Source: Cryomorphaceae bacterium
Lineage (GTDB): Bacteria > Bacteroidota > Bacteroidia > Flavobacteriales_D > Crocinitomicaceae
DNA length: 64,000 bases
NCBI GenBank assembly: GCA_027490665.1
Contig: JAIXXP010000006.1
Coordinates: 1 to 64,000, forward strand
Direction: 5' to 3'
Positions 33,939 through 42,849 of this stretch are shown piece by piece (position 1 is the stretch's first letter; every line of letters begins with the position of its first letter). The notes under the pieces are model-generated. The model saw nothing but the letters and a program-made list of their open reading frames with translations, was not told the origin of the DNA and searched no databases. The translations under genes and the position numbers were made by a program.

Positions 33939-34881
33939 CGCTGTAATAGAGCGGCATTCCTATGGCAATATTAAAAGGAAAAGTAAGCCCGAGCGCCATC
34001 GGAATATAAAGCCCTGGGTCTGCTTTCGGAGCTGCTAAACGCATAGCGGCGGGTACTGCAATATAAGAGGCACTTGCTGCTAGAACAGCGAATATAAAGC
34101 GGTTGGCTACATCTGTCGTGACAAATTGTGACAACCAAGCTACCACCACACCATTGAATGCAGGTAGCAATAGTGCGAAAGCAGCCATTGCCCAACCATG
34201 GGTTTTGAATGACTTGATACGACGTGCTGTGGTCATACCCATTTCCAATAAAAAGAGTGCTAAAAATCCTTTAAAAATATCCGTTGTAAATGGGGCAATA
34301 TCTGCAGCTTGTTTGCTATCTGAAAGCAAGCCGATCACCAAACTACCCATGATCATGAGTACACTTCCATTGGCTAAAGAATGTCTCAAAAGTTCTGGTA
34401 AGGAGAACTTATTGTCGTTACTTTCATAGATCCGCAAAAGCAAAACGCCCACAATTATTGCAGGAAATTCCATGAATGCCATTACTGCAACCATGTGGCC
34501 ATTGAACTCCAAGTTTTGTAATTCTAGAAACGATAGCGCCGCTACAAATGTCACAGCACTAACTGAACCATAAGCAGCTGCAATTGCAGCTGCGTTAGAC
34601 ACGCCTACACGTTTGCGAATGATAAAAAAACTATAAAGCGGAATAAACGCTGCGATAGCCATTCCGAAAAGCAGCGACCAAAAGATTTCAGACGTAAAAG
34701 CACTATGTTGTAATTCTTGCCCTCCTCTAAAACCAATCGAAAACAGCAAATAAAGCGAGATGAATTTAAAAGACGATTCTGGAATTTCTAAATCGCTTTT
34801 GATGACAACGGCAATTATACCCAGTAGAAAAAAAAGGATTGTTGGGTTGCTCAGATCATGTGATAAAAAGTCTAGATTCAT
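33922..34881 (-). CDS. SbtA-type sodium-dependent bicarbonate transporter
   Basis: 319 residues with about ten membrane segments. The sequence FLLGIIAVVIKSDLEIPESSFKFISLYLLFSIGFRGGQEL (in part IGFRGGQEL) and the AAAYGSVSAVTFVAA stretch match SbtA (DUF897), a high-affinity sodium-bicarbonate symporter first known from cyanobacteria. Non-photosynthetic bacteria may use it to feed carboxylases. No PII-like sbtB gene is adjacent; instead two unusual genes (34908, 35689) lie upstream in the same direction. A divergent LysR gene probably regulates it. Confidence 0.85.
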   Translation of the reverse strand: MNLDFLSHDLSNPTILFFLLGIIAVVIKSDLEIPESSFKFISLYLLFSIGFRGGQELQHSAFTSEIFWSLLFGMAIAAFIPLYSFFIIRKRVGVSNAAAIAAAYGSVSAVTFVAALSFLELQNLEFNGHMVAVMAFMEFPAIIVGVLLLRIYESNDNKFSLPELLRHSLANGSVLMIMGSLVIGLLSDSKQAADIAPFTTDIFKGFLALFLLEMGMTTARRIKSFKTHGWAMAAFALLLPAFNGVVVAWLSQFVTTDVANRFIFAVLAASASYIAVPAAMRLAAPKADPGLYIPMALGLTFPFNIAIGMPLYYSVISLS

Positions 34882-34907
34882 TCGTTAGTTGATTTTGATT
34901 TGAATTG

Positions 34908-35726
34908 TTATGGATTACAATGGTTGCAATATTGCGGGTCCTCGAAATTTTTGTCTTTTCTTTGCTCAATTAGTAGATGATGGCAGTGCGTGCAGGAATA
35001 TTCTAAATATTGGTAAGAATTGGATTTTTGCAAACAAACCTCACAAAGCAGGTTGCCACTGACTTTTTTTACTGAAAAATCTGGCTGACTACATTTAGGG
35101 CAGTAGCTATGCATGCGCTCTATCAAATCTTTCGCAGCAGCAATGATATTTTTTTGACGCAGCGGGTTCATGTGCGCGCGTAAATCTGTTTCGATTTCCC
35201 ATTTTGGATACTGATGCATGAGCTGTTCCAATTGAGTTCGATCCTGAATTCCCTTTGCAAGGACTTGTAGATTTTCAGTATTCTTGAATACCAATCCTTG
35301 TGGTCCGAAAGAACAATTCGCCAAGAATGTCGGGAGTTGTTCGGCGTCTTGATAATCGAGTTTTGAATGGCAAACTTCTAAGGTTGTGCTGCGTCCAAAG
35401 ATTTCGAGGTTGCGGTCTAGGTCAATATAAACTAACCATTCTTCATTGATGGTAAGAAATGGTACGCTAGGGTGCGGTCCAAAAGACCCTTCACTTGCCA
35501 AACCTTGGCGTTTACCGGCGAAGTTCATACCAGCTAAGCACTTTTCTTTAACCGTTATTTTTGGACCTTCTGGTCTTGGAACGGAACCGCAAAAAGTACC
35601 AAAAGCATCTGTGTCAAATCCTTCATTAACCAAAATACTGAGTCCAAAAGATTCGAAAACAGGTTGTAAAAGACTTTCTTTTTGATGCTTACTGCTCAAC
35701 AACAACGGTGAGGTATACATGTCCAT
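34908..35726 (-). CDS. DUF6671-like protein with C-terminal zinc-ribbon motifs
   Basis: 272 residues. The body (about 1-200: SILVNEGFDTDAFGTFCGSVPRPEGP, KCLAGMN, ASEGSFGPHPSVPFL) matches what I recall as DUF6671, a family of unknown function. The C-terminus carries two CxxC pairs (CPKC...CEVC and CTHC...CNHC), forming likely zinc ribbons. It overlaps the 91-aa gene by 38 bases upstream and precedes sbtA by 26 bases. The constant pairing suggests a role with bicarbonate transport, but no reaction can be proposed. The start could be two codons later (35720). Confidence 0.72.
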   Translation of the reverse strand: MDMYTSPLLLSSKHQKESLLQPVFESFGLSILVNEGFDTDAFGTFCGSVPRPEGPKITVKEKCLAGMNFAGKRQGLASEGSFGPHPSVPFLTINEEWLVYIDLDRNLEIFGRSTTLEVCHSKLDYQDAEQLPTFLANCSFGPQGLVFKNTENLQVLAKGIQDRTQLEQLMHQYPKWEIETDLRAHMNPLRQKNIIAAAKDLIERMHSYCPKCSQPDFSVKKVSGNLLCEVCLQKSNSYQYLEYSCTHCHHLLIEQRKDKNFEDPQYCNHCNP

Positions 35727-35964
35727 TGATATGTAAAACGGTCTTAGGGTCTAGTTTTTTGAGGTCTTCAATTAAGCTTTTTTTTATTTTTTGAAGTTCG
35801 ACAAGGCGGATTTCAGCTTGTGCATCTGGCGTACCAAACATTTCTTGATGTCTGAGTGTTTTTTGTGTGTGATAAGCAATTTTCTGCTGAATGAGATTGC
35901 CTAACACCTCCATAGCTTCTTCAGGAAAGTAATTACTTTGAATTAATTCAATTTCTTGTAGCAT
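35689..35964 (-). CDS. Small helical protein, first gene of the sbtA operon
   Basis: 91 residues. Helical heptad-like pattern in the middle (LGNLIQQKIAYHTQKTLRHQEMFG, LVELQKIKKSLIEDLKKL) and a short beta-like tail (TVLHINGHVYLTVVVEQ). No signal peptide and no family recognised. It starts 84 bases from the divergent LysR gene and its 3' end overlaps the DUF6671 gene by 38 bases, so it is most likely translated as part of the operon. It is not a PII-like SbtB, since it lacks that fold's motifs. Confidence 0.6.
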   Translation of the reverse strand: MLQEIELIQSNYFPEEAMEVLGNLIQQKIAYHTQKTLRHQEMFGTPDAQAEIRLVELQKIKKSLIEDLKKLDPKTVLHINGHVYLTVVVEQ

Positions 35965-35995
35965 AGAATTGATATTTTTTGCAAATTTGGCACAT

Positions 35996-36013
35996 TATTT
36001 GCATAAACAAATA
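35996..36013. promoter_or_regulatory. Inverted repeat between sbtA operon and LysR gene
   Basis: TATTTG-N6-CAAATA forms a perfect 6+6 inverted repeat in the divergent spacer. A LysR protein could bind here. The region is AT-rich, so chance is possible. Confidence 0.3.
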
Positions 36014-36029
36014 TATAATAAAGATATAT
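36011..36029. promoter_or_regulatory. Candidate LysR box (T-N11-A)
   Basis: ATATAT-N7-ATATAT (36011-36016 and 36024-36029) contains the T-N11-A core of LysR sites (T36014 to A36026), 18 bases before the regulator's ATG. It overlaps the previous repeat by three bases. Low sequence complexity limits confidence. Confidence 0.3.
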
Positions 36030-36047
36030 CAAACATAAATAATTGTT

Positions 36048-36995
36048 ATGAACTACACCCTCAATCAACTTCGCATCTTTTTAAAAATTGTACAAAAAGA
36101 AAGTATTACTCGAGCTGCAGAAGCGCTATTTCTAACCCAACCGGCTGTTTCTATTCAGCTTAAAAATTTTCAAGATCAATTTGATATCCCACTTACCGAA
36201 ATCGTCAATAAAAAGTTGTATGTAACCGATTTTGGCCGTGAGGTAGCAACTGCAGCAGAAAAGATTTTAGAAGAGGTATATGCCATCAACTATAAAACTT
36301 CGCAATATAAAGGTCAGCTCAGTGGTCGGCTCCGCATCAGTGTAGTGTCTACTGGTAAATATATCATTCCTTATCTCCTAGCTGATTTCATGAAGGCACA
36401 TCCTGGCGTTGAGCTCGTTCTAGATGTGTCTAACCGTGCAAATGTCACGCTTAATTTAGAACGCAATGAAACAGATTTTTCTTTGGTATCGGTTTTGCCT
36501 GATCGCCTCAATCTAGAGGAGATTCCATGTATGAAAAACCAATTGTTCTTGGTTGGAAAAGAACAACTTTCCATTCCTAAAAAAGGACCGTGGCACAAAG
36601 AACTCGAAGAAATTACTTGGGTCAAGCGCGAGACCGGTTCAGCAACTAGAAAAGCATTAGACGAATACCTCAGTAGTCATGAAATACAAGTACGACGACA
36701 TATCGAACTCACCTCTAATGAAGCAGTGAAGCAAGCGCTTATTGCCGGTTTGGGGTATTCTATTATGCCACTCATTGGTATCCGTAACGAACTACAACTT
36801 GGGCAACTCACCATCTCAACTTTGCCTGATTTACCACTAGAATCTATGTGGCGTGTAGTTTGGCCTAAAGGAAAGAAACATAGCGGTGCAGCAGCAGCAT
36901 TTAAGGCTTACTTGGAGCAAAATATGCCGCAAATTATCGAAAAGAATTTTGGTTATATCGATGGGCTTACGGCTGTGCCAAAATCCATGATCTAA
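36048..36995 (+). CDS. LysR family transcriptional regulator (CbbR/CmpR-like position)
   Basis: 315 residues. The N-terminal winged helix-turn-helix (about 1-60: TLNQLRIFLKIVQKESITRAAEALFLTQPAVSIQLKNFQD, in part AAEALFLTQPAVSIQLKNF) is unmistakable, followed by a periplasmic-binding-protein-like effector domain (about 90-295). It is divergent from the sbtA operon with 83 bases between starts, the usual arrangement for a LysR activator of its neighbour; CmpR/CbbR-type regulators of carbon uptake have this layout. The effector is unknown. Its 3' end overlaps the convergent hydrolase by 29 bases. Confidence 0.93.
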   Translation: MNYTLNQLRIFLKIVQKESITRAAEALFLTQPAVSIQLKNFQDQFDIPLTEIVNKKLYVTDFGREVATAAEKILEEVYAINYKTSQYKGQLSGRLRISVVSTGKYIIPYLLADFMKAHPGVELVLDVSNRANVTLNLERNETDFSLVSVLPDRLNLEEIPCMKNQLFLVGKEQLSIPKKGPWHKELEEITWVKRETGSATRKALDEYLSSHEIQVRRHIELTSNEAVKQALIAGLGYSIMPLIGIRNELQLGQLTISTLPDLPLESMWRVVWPKGKKHSGAAAAFKAYLEQNMPQIIEKNFGYIDGLTAVPKSMI

Positions 36996-38430
36996 TCCAA
37001 GACATTATTTTTGGGTCTAGCGTTTGCTCAAGGGTAGCGTATTCACTGAGGTTGCATTCCTTGCATTGCTGAAACAAATGATTGGCACCCGTTAAAACGT
37101 AAAATGCACTTTTGTCCAAGGACGCTGGCGTCATTCCTGTTTTGAATCCAACTTGATTCACAAGCGCAGGTACTTGAACGTCTTTCGATCCGTTGATGAC
37201 TAAAAATGGCACGTTTAATTGCGCGAGATACGTTTTACTCTCAAAGGCCAAAAATTGGCGTGCCCAATCGTTGTTGAAAAAGGCGCTCATTTGCGTTAGT
37301 AGCTCTTCTTGGCTCGCGCCATCGAGAAGTTTGGCAGGAATGCTATCCCATGCTTGACTTAACCAAGTCCCATAACTTTTTCTGAAATCATTGGAATTTG
37401 TGGCAAGTGCAATTTCAGCTCCTTTACTATAAAGGCGTTGGTTCCAAATGCATTCTTCTTTGGAAAAACCCATTGCTTCAGGGATGAGGTATTGCTGAGC
37501 AATGAGCACATCCTTGCCGCTTGTGCCAACAGATGCTGCTTCTATAATTCCAGAAATTTTGTTGGTCAGAACAGCAGCGCGCAGGGCGGTCATGCCACCT
37601 TCTGAGTGTCCGTTGGTCCAAACAATTTTGTTGGTCAGTACTGCTGCACGCAAGGCGGTCATGCCTCCTTCTGAATGTCCGTAAATATAAATCTTGGCTT
37701 TTGGATACGCTTTGCTGAAGTACTCAACAATGGCCACCAAATCTTTGCCGAAATCTACTTGTGTAGCGCTTTCGAATTTTCCACCTGATTTACCTGTGCC
37801 TCTGTCGTCATAGCGGTAAGAGGCGATGCCGTATCTGCCCAAATGATCAGCCAATACCCAAAATGGTTTGTGGCCTAAGATTTCACAGTTGCGGTCTTGG
37901 GCACCTGAGCCCGATACCATAATGACAAGAGGAAAGGCACTTGATTTCTCTAATTCGGGCAAAATGAAGCTTCCAGAAATCTTGATTTTCTTGGCTGTGG
38001 ATATCTCGATTTCTTTTTCAAGATAAGGAAACGGTGCTTTGGGGTCTTGCATTTTACCCTTTACTTCCTTGACGGCTTGCACTTCTTTATAGAACACAGC
38101 CTTCCAGGTCAGGCCTGATTGCGCCATGGTACCCACCAAAGAATCGCCTTGCAGTTTGGCCGCATACGTGAGGCCGATCATTTTCCAACTGAACCACAAG
38201 CTGTCGCTAAACAAAGCGTAGTCTTCCATGGTTTGTGGTTTCAGTTTGGGCTGATCCGGAATAGAAACGATAACCGCGCCATCTCGCCCAACACCTTCAA
38301 TTTGTAAATCCATCAATAGCGATTTGCCCGCCACTTGAAAATTACTATGCCAGGTGCCTTGTATTTGTGCGTAATAAGTGGATTCAATAAATGGAAGGAT
38401 GAATAATAAGACAAGGTAGTTCAGCTTCAT
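36967..38430 (-). CDS. Exported alpha/beta hydrolase with a duplicated nucleophile elbow
   Basis: 487 residues from the ATG at 38428-38430, where a signal peptide begins (MKLNYLVLLFILPFIESTYYAQ). An N-terminal beta domain (about 25-130) precedes an alpha/beta hydrolase domain with VSGSGAQDRN (oxyanion region), YDDRGTGKSGG, and the nucleophile motif GHSEGG. The last occurs twice, 23 residues apart, within an exact 19-residue repeat (DNA at 37555-37682). The late Asp is in INGSKDVQVPAL and the His in TGANHLFQ. Homologous exported esterases have one elbow, so one copy is surplus. Whether the protein folds is uncertain. An assembly join of two strain variants is an alternative. Confidence 0.85.
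   Translation of the reverse strand: MKLNYLVLLFILPFIESTYYAQIQGTWHSNFQVAGKSLLMDLQIEGVGRDGAVIVSIPDQPKLKPQTMEDYALFSDSLWFSWKMIGLTYAAKLQGDSLVGTMAQSGLTWKAVFYKEVQAVKEVKGKMQDPKAPFPYLEKEIEISTAKKIKISGSFILPELEKSSAFPLVIMVSGSGAQDRNCEILGHKPFWVLADHLGRYGIASYRYDDRGTGKSGGKFESATQVDFGKDLVAIVEYFSKAYPKAKIYIYGHSEGGMTALRAAVLTNKIVWTNGHSEGGMTALRAAVLTNKISGIIEAASVGTSGKDVLIAQQYLIPEAMGFSKEECIWNQRLYSKGAEIALATNSNDFRKSYGTWLSQAWDSIPAKLLDGASQEELLTQMSAFFNNDWARQFLAFESKTYLAQLNVPFLVINGSKDVQVPALVNQVGFKTGMTPASLDKSAFYVLTGANHLFQQCKECNLSEYATLEQTLDPKIMSWIRSWILAQP
37555..37682 (-). repeat. In-frame tandem duplication, 69-bp period, inside the hydrolase gene
   Basis: The 59 bases from 37555 and from 37624 align with seven differences, every one synonymous, giving two identical 19-residue blocks that start GHSEGG and end LTNKI. 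The intervening bases encode VWTN. Divergence at silent sites only means the copies are not a fresh slippage product, or that they come from two strains. Confidence 0.9.
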
Positions 38431-38484
38431 TTTTTTCAAATTAGGTTGTAAGAAATTGAATCAACAAATTAATAAATCAACAAA

Positions 38485-39573
38485 TCAAGATTTATATTCA
38501 GGGAATAAGCTTAGAATGCCTTCTTCTGACGCTGCGCAAATGCCGCGTTCTGTGATGAGGCCACTCACCAAACGGGCAGGCGTTACATCAAAACCGTAAT
38601 TGGCTGCAGGGGTAGTTTCAGGACAAATAAGGACAGGTTCTATGTGGCCAGCTGCAGATTTGCCGATGACGTATTTGACTTCATTTTGGTCGCGTTCTTC
38701 AATCGGAATTTCCTTGAGGCCATCTTTAATGGTCATGTCTAGGGTGGTAGAAGGCAGCGCCACATAAAACGGAATGTTGTTGTCTTTAGCTGCCAACGCT
38801 TTTAGATAAGTACCAATTTTATTGGCGACATCGCCGTTGCGTGTGGTGCGGTCGGTGCCTACAATAACGAGATCTACCATTTGGTGCTGCATGAGGTGCC
38901 CGCCGGTGTTGTCTACAATAAGGGTGTGTGGCACACCATGACGAGTGAGTTCATAAGCGGTAAGGTTGGCGCCTTGATTGCGCGGCCGGGTTTCGTCTAC
39001 CCAAACATGGACCTTGATTCCTTTTTGAACTGCCTGATAAATAGGCGAGGTAATGGTACCCCATTCAATACAACCAAGCATGCCTGCGTTGCAATGCGTT
39101 AAAATTTGAACAGGATCGCCATTTTTCTGCGCCGCGATGGCTTCAATCAGTGGCAAGCCGTGCACGCCGATCATGCGGCAAGTTTCGATGTCTTCTTCAA
39201 CAATTCGTCCGGCTTCAGTCCAGGCAGCTTCTAAAAAGTCAGTTGCGTTGTCTAGTGCTGTGCGCATGCGGTCTAAGGCCCAAAATAGATTGACTGCTGT
39301 TGGGCGCGATGCTCTTAAGGTACTGAATGCTTCATCTAGGAAAGCTCCGTCGTAGCCTTCTTTGATCATTTCGCGAACTGCAAGAAAAATGCCGTAGGCA
39401 GCTGTAGCGCCAATTAACGGTGCGCCTCTAACTGTCATGCTTCTGATGGCTAAATCGGCATCTTTGTAAGTGAGCAATTGCACCACAACATAGGCATGAG
39501 GTAACTGGCGTTGGTCAATGACCTCAACATCTCTTTGGGCGGTTGTCCAGATGGTTCTAAATGTAGCTGACAT
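38485..39573 (-). CDS. mtnA: S-methyl-5-thioribose-1-phosphate isomerase
   Basis: 362 residues of the eIF2B-related family. SMTVRGAPLIGATAAYG near the start (about 45), the catalytic-Cys motif LTHCNAGMLG and the catalytic-Asp segment GTDRTTRNGDVANKIGTY identify MtnA. It converts methylthioribose-1-phosphate to methylthioribulose-1-phosphate in methionine salvage. Other salvage genes are not in the window, but metK, which makes the SAM that feeds the cycle, is directly upstream, separated by a terminator. Confidence 0.93.
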   Translation of the reverse strand: MSATFRTIWTTAQRDVEVIDQRQLPHAYVVVQLLTYKDADLAIRSMTVRGAPLIGATAAYGIFLAVREMIKEGYDGAFLDEAFSTLRASRPTAVNLFWALDRMRTALDNATDFLEAAWTEAGRIVEEDIETCRMIGVHGLPLIEAIAAQKNGDPVQILTHCNAGMLGCIEWGTITSPIYQAVQKGIKVHVWVDETRPRNQGANLTAYELTRHGVPHTLIVDNTGGHLMQHQMVDLVIVGTDRTTRNGDVANKIGTYLKALAAKDNNIPFYVALPSTTLDMTIKDGLKEIPIEERDQNEVKYVIGKSAAGHIEPVLICPETTPAANYGFDVTPARLVSGLITERGICAASEEGILSLFPEYKS

Positions 39574-39586
39574 AATGTATAAAATG

Positions 39587-39611
39587 AAAAAAGCCCGTTT
39601 GCACGGGCTTT
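39587..39611 (-). terminator. Rho-independent terminator after metK
   Basis: Read leftward, AAAGCCCG-N6-CGGGCTTT (39590-39611) is followed by a run of T. It lies between the metK stop and the mtnA start, so mtnA depends on read-through or its own promoter. Confidence 0.8.
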
Positions 39612-39621
39612 CTTGTTATGA

Positions 39622-40878
39622 TTAAAGGCCGAAAGCCGTTTTGACTTGATCTACGTAATCGAGTTTTTCCCAAGTGAAGAGTTCTACCTCGCGGCTTACT
39701 TTGGTACCATCAGGTGCTGTGAAGTGTTTGGTGACAACTTCATTCTTGCGCCCCATGTGGCCGTAAGCAGCAGTTTCTTGGTAAATTGGATTGCGTAATT
39801 TGAGGCGTTGCTCAATAAAGTAAGGACGCATGTCGAAGATTTCGCCAATTTTAGTAGCCATTTCACCGTCGGTCATTGACACTTTAGAGGTTCCGTAGGT
39901 GTTGATGTACAAACCACATGGTTCAGCGACACCAATTGCATAGGAAACTTGAACCAGTACTTCGTCGCAAAGACCGGCAGCTACCATGTTTTTGGCGATG
40001 TGACGCGTTGCATAAGCTGCAGAGCGGTCCACCTTAGATGGATCTTTACCAGAGAAAGCACCACCGCCGTGGGCTCCCTTACCACCGTAAGTATCCACGA
40101 TGATTTTACGTCCTGTAAGGCCGGTGTCACCATGTGGGCCACCGATGACGAACTTGCCAGTTGGATTGATGTGGTAGGTAATAGCGTCATTGAAAAGCGC
40201 TTGTAATTCAGGTGTGAGTTTCGCTTTGACGCGTGGAATCACGATTTCAATGATGTCTTTTTTGATTTTGGCCAACATTTCTGCTTCTGGAGCGAAGTCG
40301 TCGTGTTGGGTAGAAACAACAATTGTATCAATGCGTTGTGGAATGTTGTCGTCGGAGTATTCGATGGTTACTTGAGACTTCGCATCAGGGCGCAAGTAAG
40401 GAATCAATGCTGCCTCGTTGTTGCGAATTGCAGACATTTCTTCTAGAATTTTATGAGCGAGGTCTAGTGCCAAAGGCATGTAGTTATCGGTTTCTTTAGT
40501 CGCGTAACCAAACATCATTCCTTGGTCTCCAGCGCCTTGGTCTTCTGGATTGCTGCGCTCTACACCTTGATTGATGTCCGAAGATTGTTCGTGAATAGCT
40601 GATAAGATACCACAAGAGTTGGCGTCAAACATATATTCTGACTTCGTGTAACCAATTTTGCGAATGGTTTCGCGGGCAATTTTTTGAACGTCGAGGTAAA
40701 CGGTAGACTTTACTTCGCCTGCCAAAACAACCTGACCAGTTGTGACGAGGGTTTCGCAAGCTACTTTTGAACTCGGGTCAAAAGCCATAAAGTTATCGAT
40801 GAGTGCATCTGAAATTTGGTCAGAGACTTTATCTGGGTGCCCTTCTGAAACGGACTCGGATGTAAATAGGTATGCCAT
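39622..40878 (-). CDS. metK: S-adenosylmethionine synthetase
   Basis: 418 residues. [34 protein letters not shown] and the P-loop-like [19 protein letters not shown] are the standard MetK signatures. It makes SAM from methionine and ATP and is essential. A minus-strand -7 box (40899-40906) lies 20 bases upstream, overlapping the last codons of the neighbouring dehydrogenase gene, and a strong terminator follows, so metK is its own transcription unit. Confidence 0.98.
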   Translation of the reverse strand: MAYLFTSESVSEGHPDKVSDQISDALIDNFMAFDPSSKVACETLVTTGQVVLAGEVKSTVYLDVQKIARETIRKIGYTKSEYMFDANSCGILSAIHEQSSDINQGVERSNPEDQGAGDQGMMFGYATKETDNYMPLALDLAHKILEEMSAIRNNEAALIPYLRPDAKSQVTIEYSDDNIPQRIDTIVVSTQHDDFAPEAEMLAKIKKDIIEIVIPRVKAKLTPELQALFNDAITYHINPTGKFVIGGPHGDTGLTGRKIIVDTYGGKGAHGGGAFSGKDPSKVDRSAAYATRHIAKNMVAAGLCDEVLVQVSYAIGVAEPCGLYINTYGTSKVSMTDGEMATKIGEIFDMRPYFIEQRLKLRNPIYQETAAYGHMGRKNEVVTKHFTAPDGTKVSREVELFTWEKLDYVDQVKTAFGL

Positions 40879-40898
40879 GAGCTTGAATAATTTGGACG

Positions 40899-40906
40899 CA
40901 AAGTTA
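40899..40906 (-). promoter_or_regulatory. TAnnTTTG -7 box for metK
   Basis: TAACTTTG on the minus strand, 20 bases before the metK ATG. It overlaps the stop codon of the upstream dehydrogenase gene. Confidence 0.45.
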
Positions 40907-42067
40907 CAAAATAAATTTGCTTTGCTCGCGCACTTTTCTACGCAGCAAAGGATTAGGTCGGTAGCGGTCTTCGCCGTATTCTGAAAATAAGGATTCTAGT
41001 TTGTCGAGCACCCATTCCGCACCGAGTTCATCTGCCCAAGCCAATAAGCCTTTCGGGTAGTTCACACCTTTGGTCATGGCGAGGTCAACGGCATTTGGGC
41101 TTGCCACTTGCATGAAAACGGCATCAGCTGCCTCGTTGATCAATAGCACCAAAATGCGCTCAAAAATTTGCTTGCCCAAGACGGGGTCTTTTGTAGGTGA
41201 AGGTGGGGTACTGCCTTCTTTGTAGTCATAAAATCCTCTGTTTGTTTTTCTTCCTAAAAAGCCGGCCTCCATATGGCGTTTTTGGGTAAACGAGGGTTTG
41301 AATCTAGGGTCGTAGTAAAACGCGGCAAAAACAGTTTCTGTGACGGTATAGTTGATGTCATTACCGATGTAGTCCATGAGCGTAAATGGTCCCATCTTGA
41401 AACCACCCATTTCGGTCATGGCCCAGTCGATAGTAGCGAAGTCGGCCAAGCCTTCTTCGTAAATACGTAGCGCTTCACCATAAAAAGGACGCGCAACCCT
41501 ATTGACGATAAAACCTGGCGTGTCTTTGCATACAACAACAGTCTTGCTCCAGCTGGTGATGAGCTGTTCGATGTGTTGGGTATAAGTAAGGGAAGTAGCT
41601 ACACCTGGTATCACTTCTACAAGCGGCATTATGGTTGCCGGATTGAAAAAATGTATGCCCATGAATCTGCCGGCATCTTGCAGGCAAGCGCCGATAGAGG
41701 CAATGGATAAAGAAGAAGTATTGCTTGCCAGCACACAGGAAGGGTTAACCACTTGCTCAAGTTGTGTAAAAACTTGGTGCTTGATTGCCAGATTTTCGAC
41801 AATAGCTTCGATTACTAAACTAGCTTGGCTGTGGTCGCTGAGTTGTGTAGAAAAATGTAAGTTTTCAAGAATTTCTTGACCTGAATCAGCCGAAAACTTC
41901 CCTTTTTCTACAAGCTTTTCAATACTTTTTTTAATTTGTTGTTCGGCGCGCAATAGTTGCTCGGGGTTGGTGTCGCTGAGCACAACACGATGTCCACTTT
42001 GGGCTGCTACTTGCGCAATGCCGGCGCCCATTGTGCCAGCGCCAATTACACCAATGATTTCTTTCAT
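40904..42067 (-). CDS. 3-hydroxyacyl-CoA dehydrogenase (PaaH-like)
   Basis: 387 residues from the ATG at 42065-42067 ([19 protein letters not shown]); the longer frame upstream overlaps paaG and is ignored. The NAD-binding motif [17 protein letters not shown] is at residues about 8-24; the catalytic His is in the [18 protein letters not shown] region. After the dehydrogenase C-domain (about 185-285) comes an additional, second C-terminal domain (about 295-380), as in PaaH. It oxidises 3-hydroxyacyl-CoA with NAD, in phenylacetate breakdown or fatty-acid oxidation. The start is one base after the stop of paaG. Confidence 0.88.
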   Translation of the reverse strand: MKEIIGVIGAGTMGAGIAQVAAQSGHRVVLSDTNPEQLLRAEQQIKKSIEKLVEKGKFSADSGQEILENLHFSTQLSDHSQASLVIEAIVENLAIKHQVFTQLEQVVNPSCVLASNTSSLSIASIGACLQDAGRFMGIHFFNPATIMPLVEVIPGVATSLTYTQHIEQLITSWSKTVVVCKDTPGFIVNRVARPFYGEALRIYEEGLADFATIDWAMTEMGGFKMGPFTLMDYIGNDINYTVTETVFAAFYYDPRFKPSFTQKRHMEAGFLGRKTNRGFYDYKEGSTPPSPTKDPVLGKQIFERILVLLINEAADAVFMQVASPNAVDLAMTKGVNYPKGLLAWADELGAEWVLDKLESLFSEYGEDRYRPNPLLRRKVREQSKFIL

Positions 42068-42068
42068 A

Positions 42069-42845
42069 TTAGTTTCCTTTAAATTCAGGGTTTCTTTTTT
42101 CAAGAAAGGCACTCACGCCTTCTGTGAAGTCATTGGTTTGTCCGGCTTCTGTTTGCAAGATTTCTTCAACTTTCAATTGATTTTCTAATGAATTATACAA
42201 ACTCAGATTCAGGGCTCTTTTTGTGAGTCCTAGACCTTTGGTGGGCATTTGAGCTAATTGAAGCGCAAGTTTGCTGACGGCTGTACTGAAGTCTTCGTCT
42301 GCAACAGCTTTGTAGATCATGTTCATTTGCTCTGCTTCTTTTGCACCTACTTTTTCTGCGGTCATCATGAGGGCCATCGCTTTTTGCAGCCCCACTAAAC
42401 GCGGCAGCAAAAAGGTACCTCCAGGATCTGGAATAAGACCGATTTTCGAAAAGGCTTGAATAAACGACGCGCTTTCTTTGGCTACAACGAGGTCGCAGGC
42501 CAAGGCGATATTTGCACCCGCACCCGCTGCAACGCCATTCACAGCAGCAATAACTGGCTTTTCTAATTCCCGAATTTTGAGAATAATAGGGTTGTAATGT
42601 TCGCCAACTATTTTTTTCAAATCTGGCCCTTCAGGGTCAGTAGCTTCGGCTAAATCTTGACCAGCGCAAAAGGCTTTGCCTTCGCCAGTTAGTACCACAG
42701 CTCTAATGCTTGCATCTGAGCTGCAACGATCGAGTTCGGCTTGCAATTGCAAAGCCATAGTGCGGTTGAAAGAATTGAAGACACTTGGTCTGTTCAGCGT
42801 GATGGTGAGTACCCCATCTTCAAAATGAGAAACAATTTCTGACAT
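42069..42845 (-). CDS. paaG: Enoyl-CoA hydratase/isomerase, PaaG-like
   Basis: 258 residues from the ATG at 42843-42845; upstream in-frame codons cover the end of the WYL gene. The crotonase fold shows LTGEGKAFCAGQDLAEA and an oxyanion-hole Gly in AAGAGANIALACDLVVA. The segment FSKIGLIPDPGGTFLLPR and the ending FTEGVSAFLEKRNPEFKG closely follow E. coli PaaG as I recall it, which isomerises ring-1,2-epoxyphenylacetyl-CoA to the oxepin. No paaABCDE or paaZ genes are in the window, so the pathway may be completed elsewhere, or the enzyme may serve beta-oxidation. Confidence 0.87.
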   Translation of the reverse strand: MSEIVSHFEDGVLTITLNRPSVFNSFNRTMALQLQAELDRCSSDASIRAVVLTGEGKAFCAGQDLAEATDPEGPDLKKIVGEHYNPIILKIRELEKPVIAAVNGVAAGAGANIALACDLVVAKESASFIQAFSKIGLIPDPGGTFLLPRLVGLQKAMALMMTAEKVGAKEAEQMNMIYKAVADEDFSTAVSKLALQLAQMPTKGLGLTKRALNLSLYNSLENQLKVEEILQTEAGQTNDFTEGVSAFLEKRNPEFKGN

Positions 42846-42849
42846 ACTT

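Noticed and set aside
37501-37720. Repeat as an insertion sequence end or CRISPR-like array
   Set aside because: There are only two copies, in frame, both inside one hydrolase gene, with no spacers or inverted ends.
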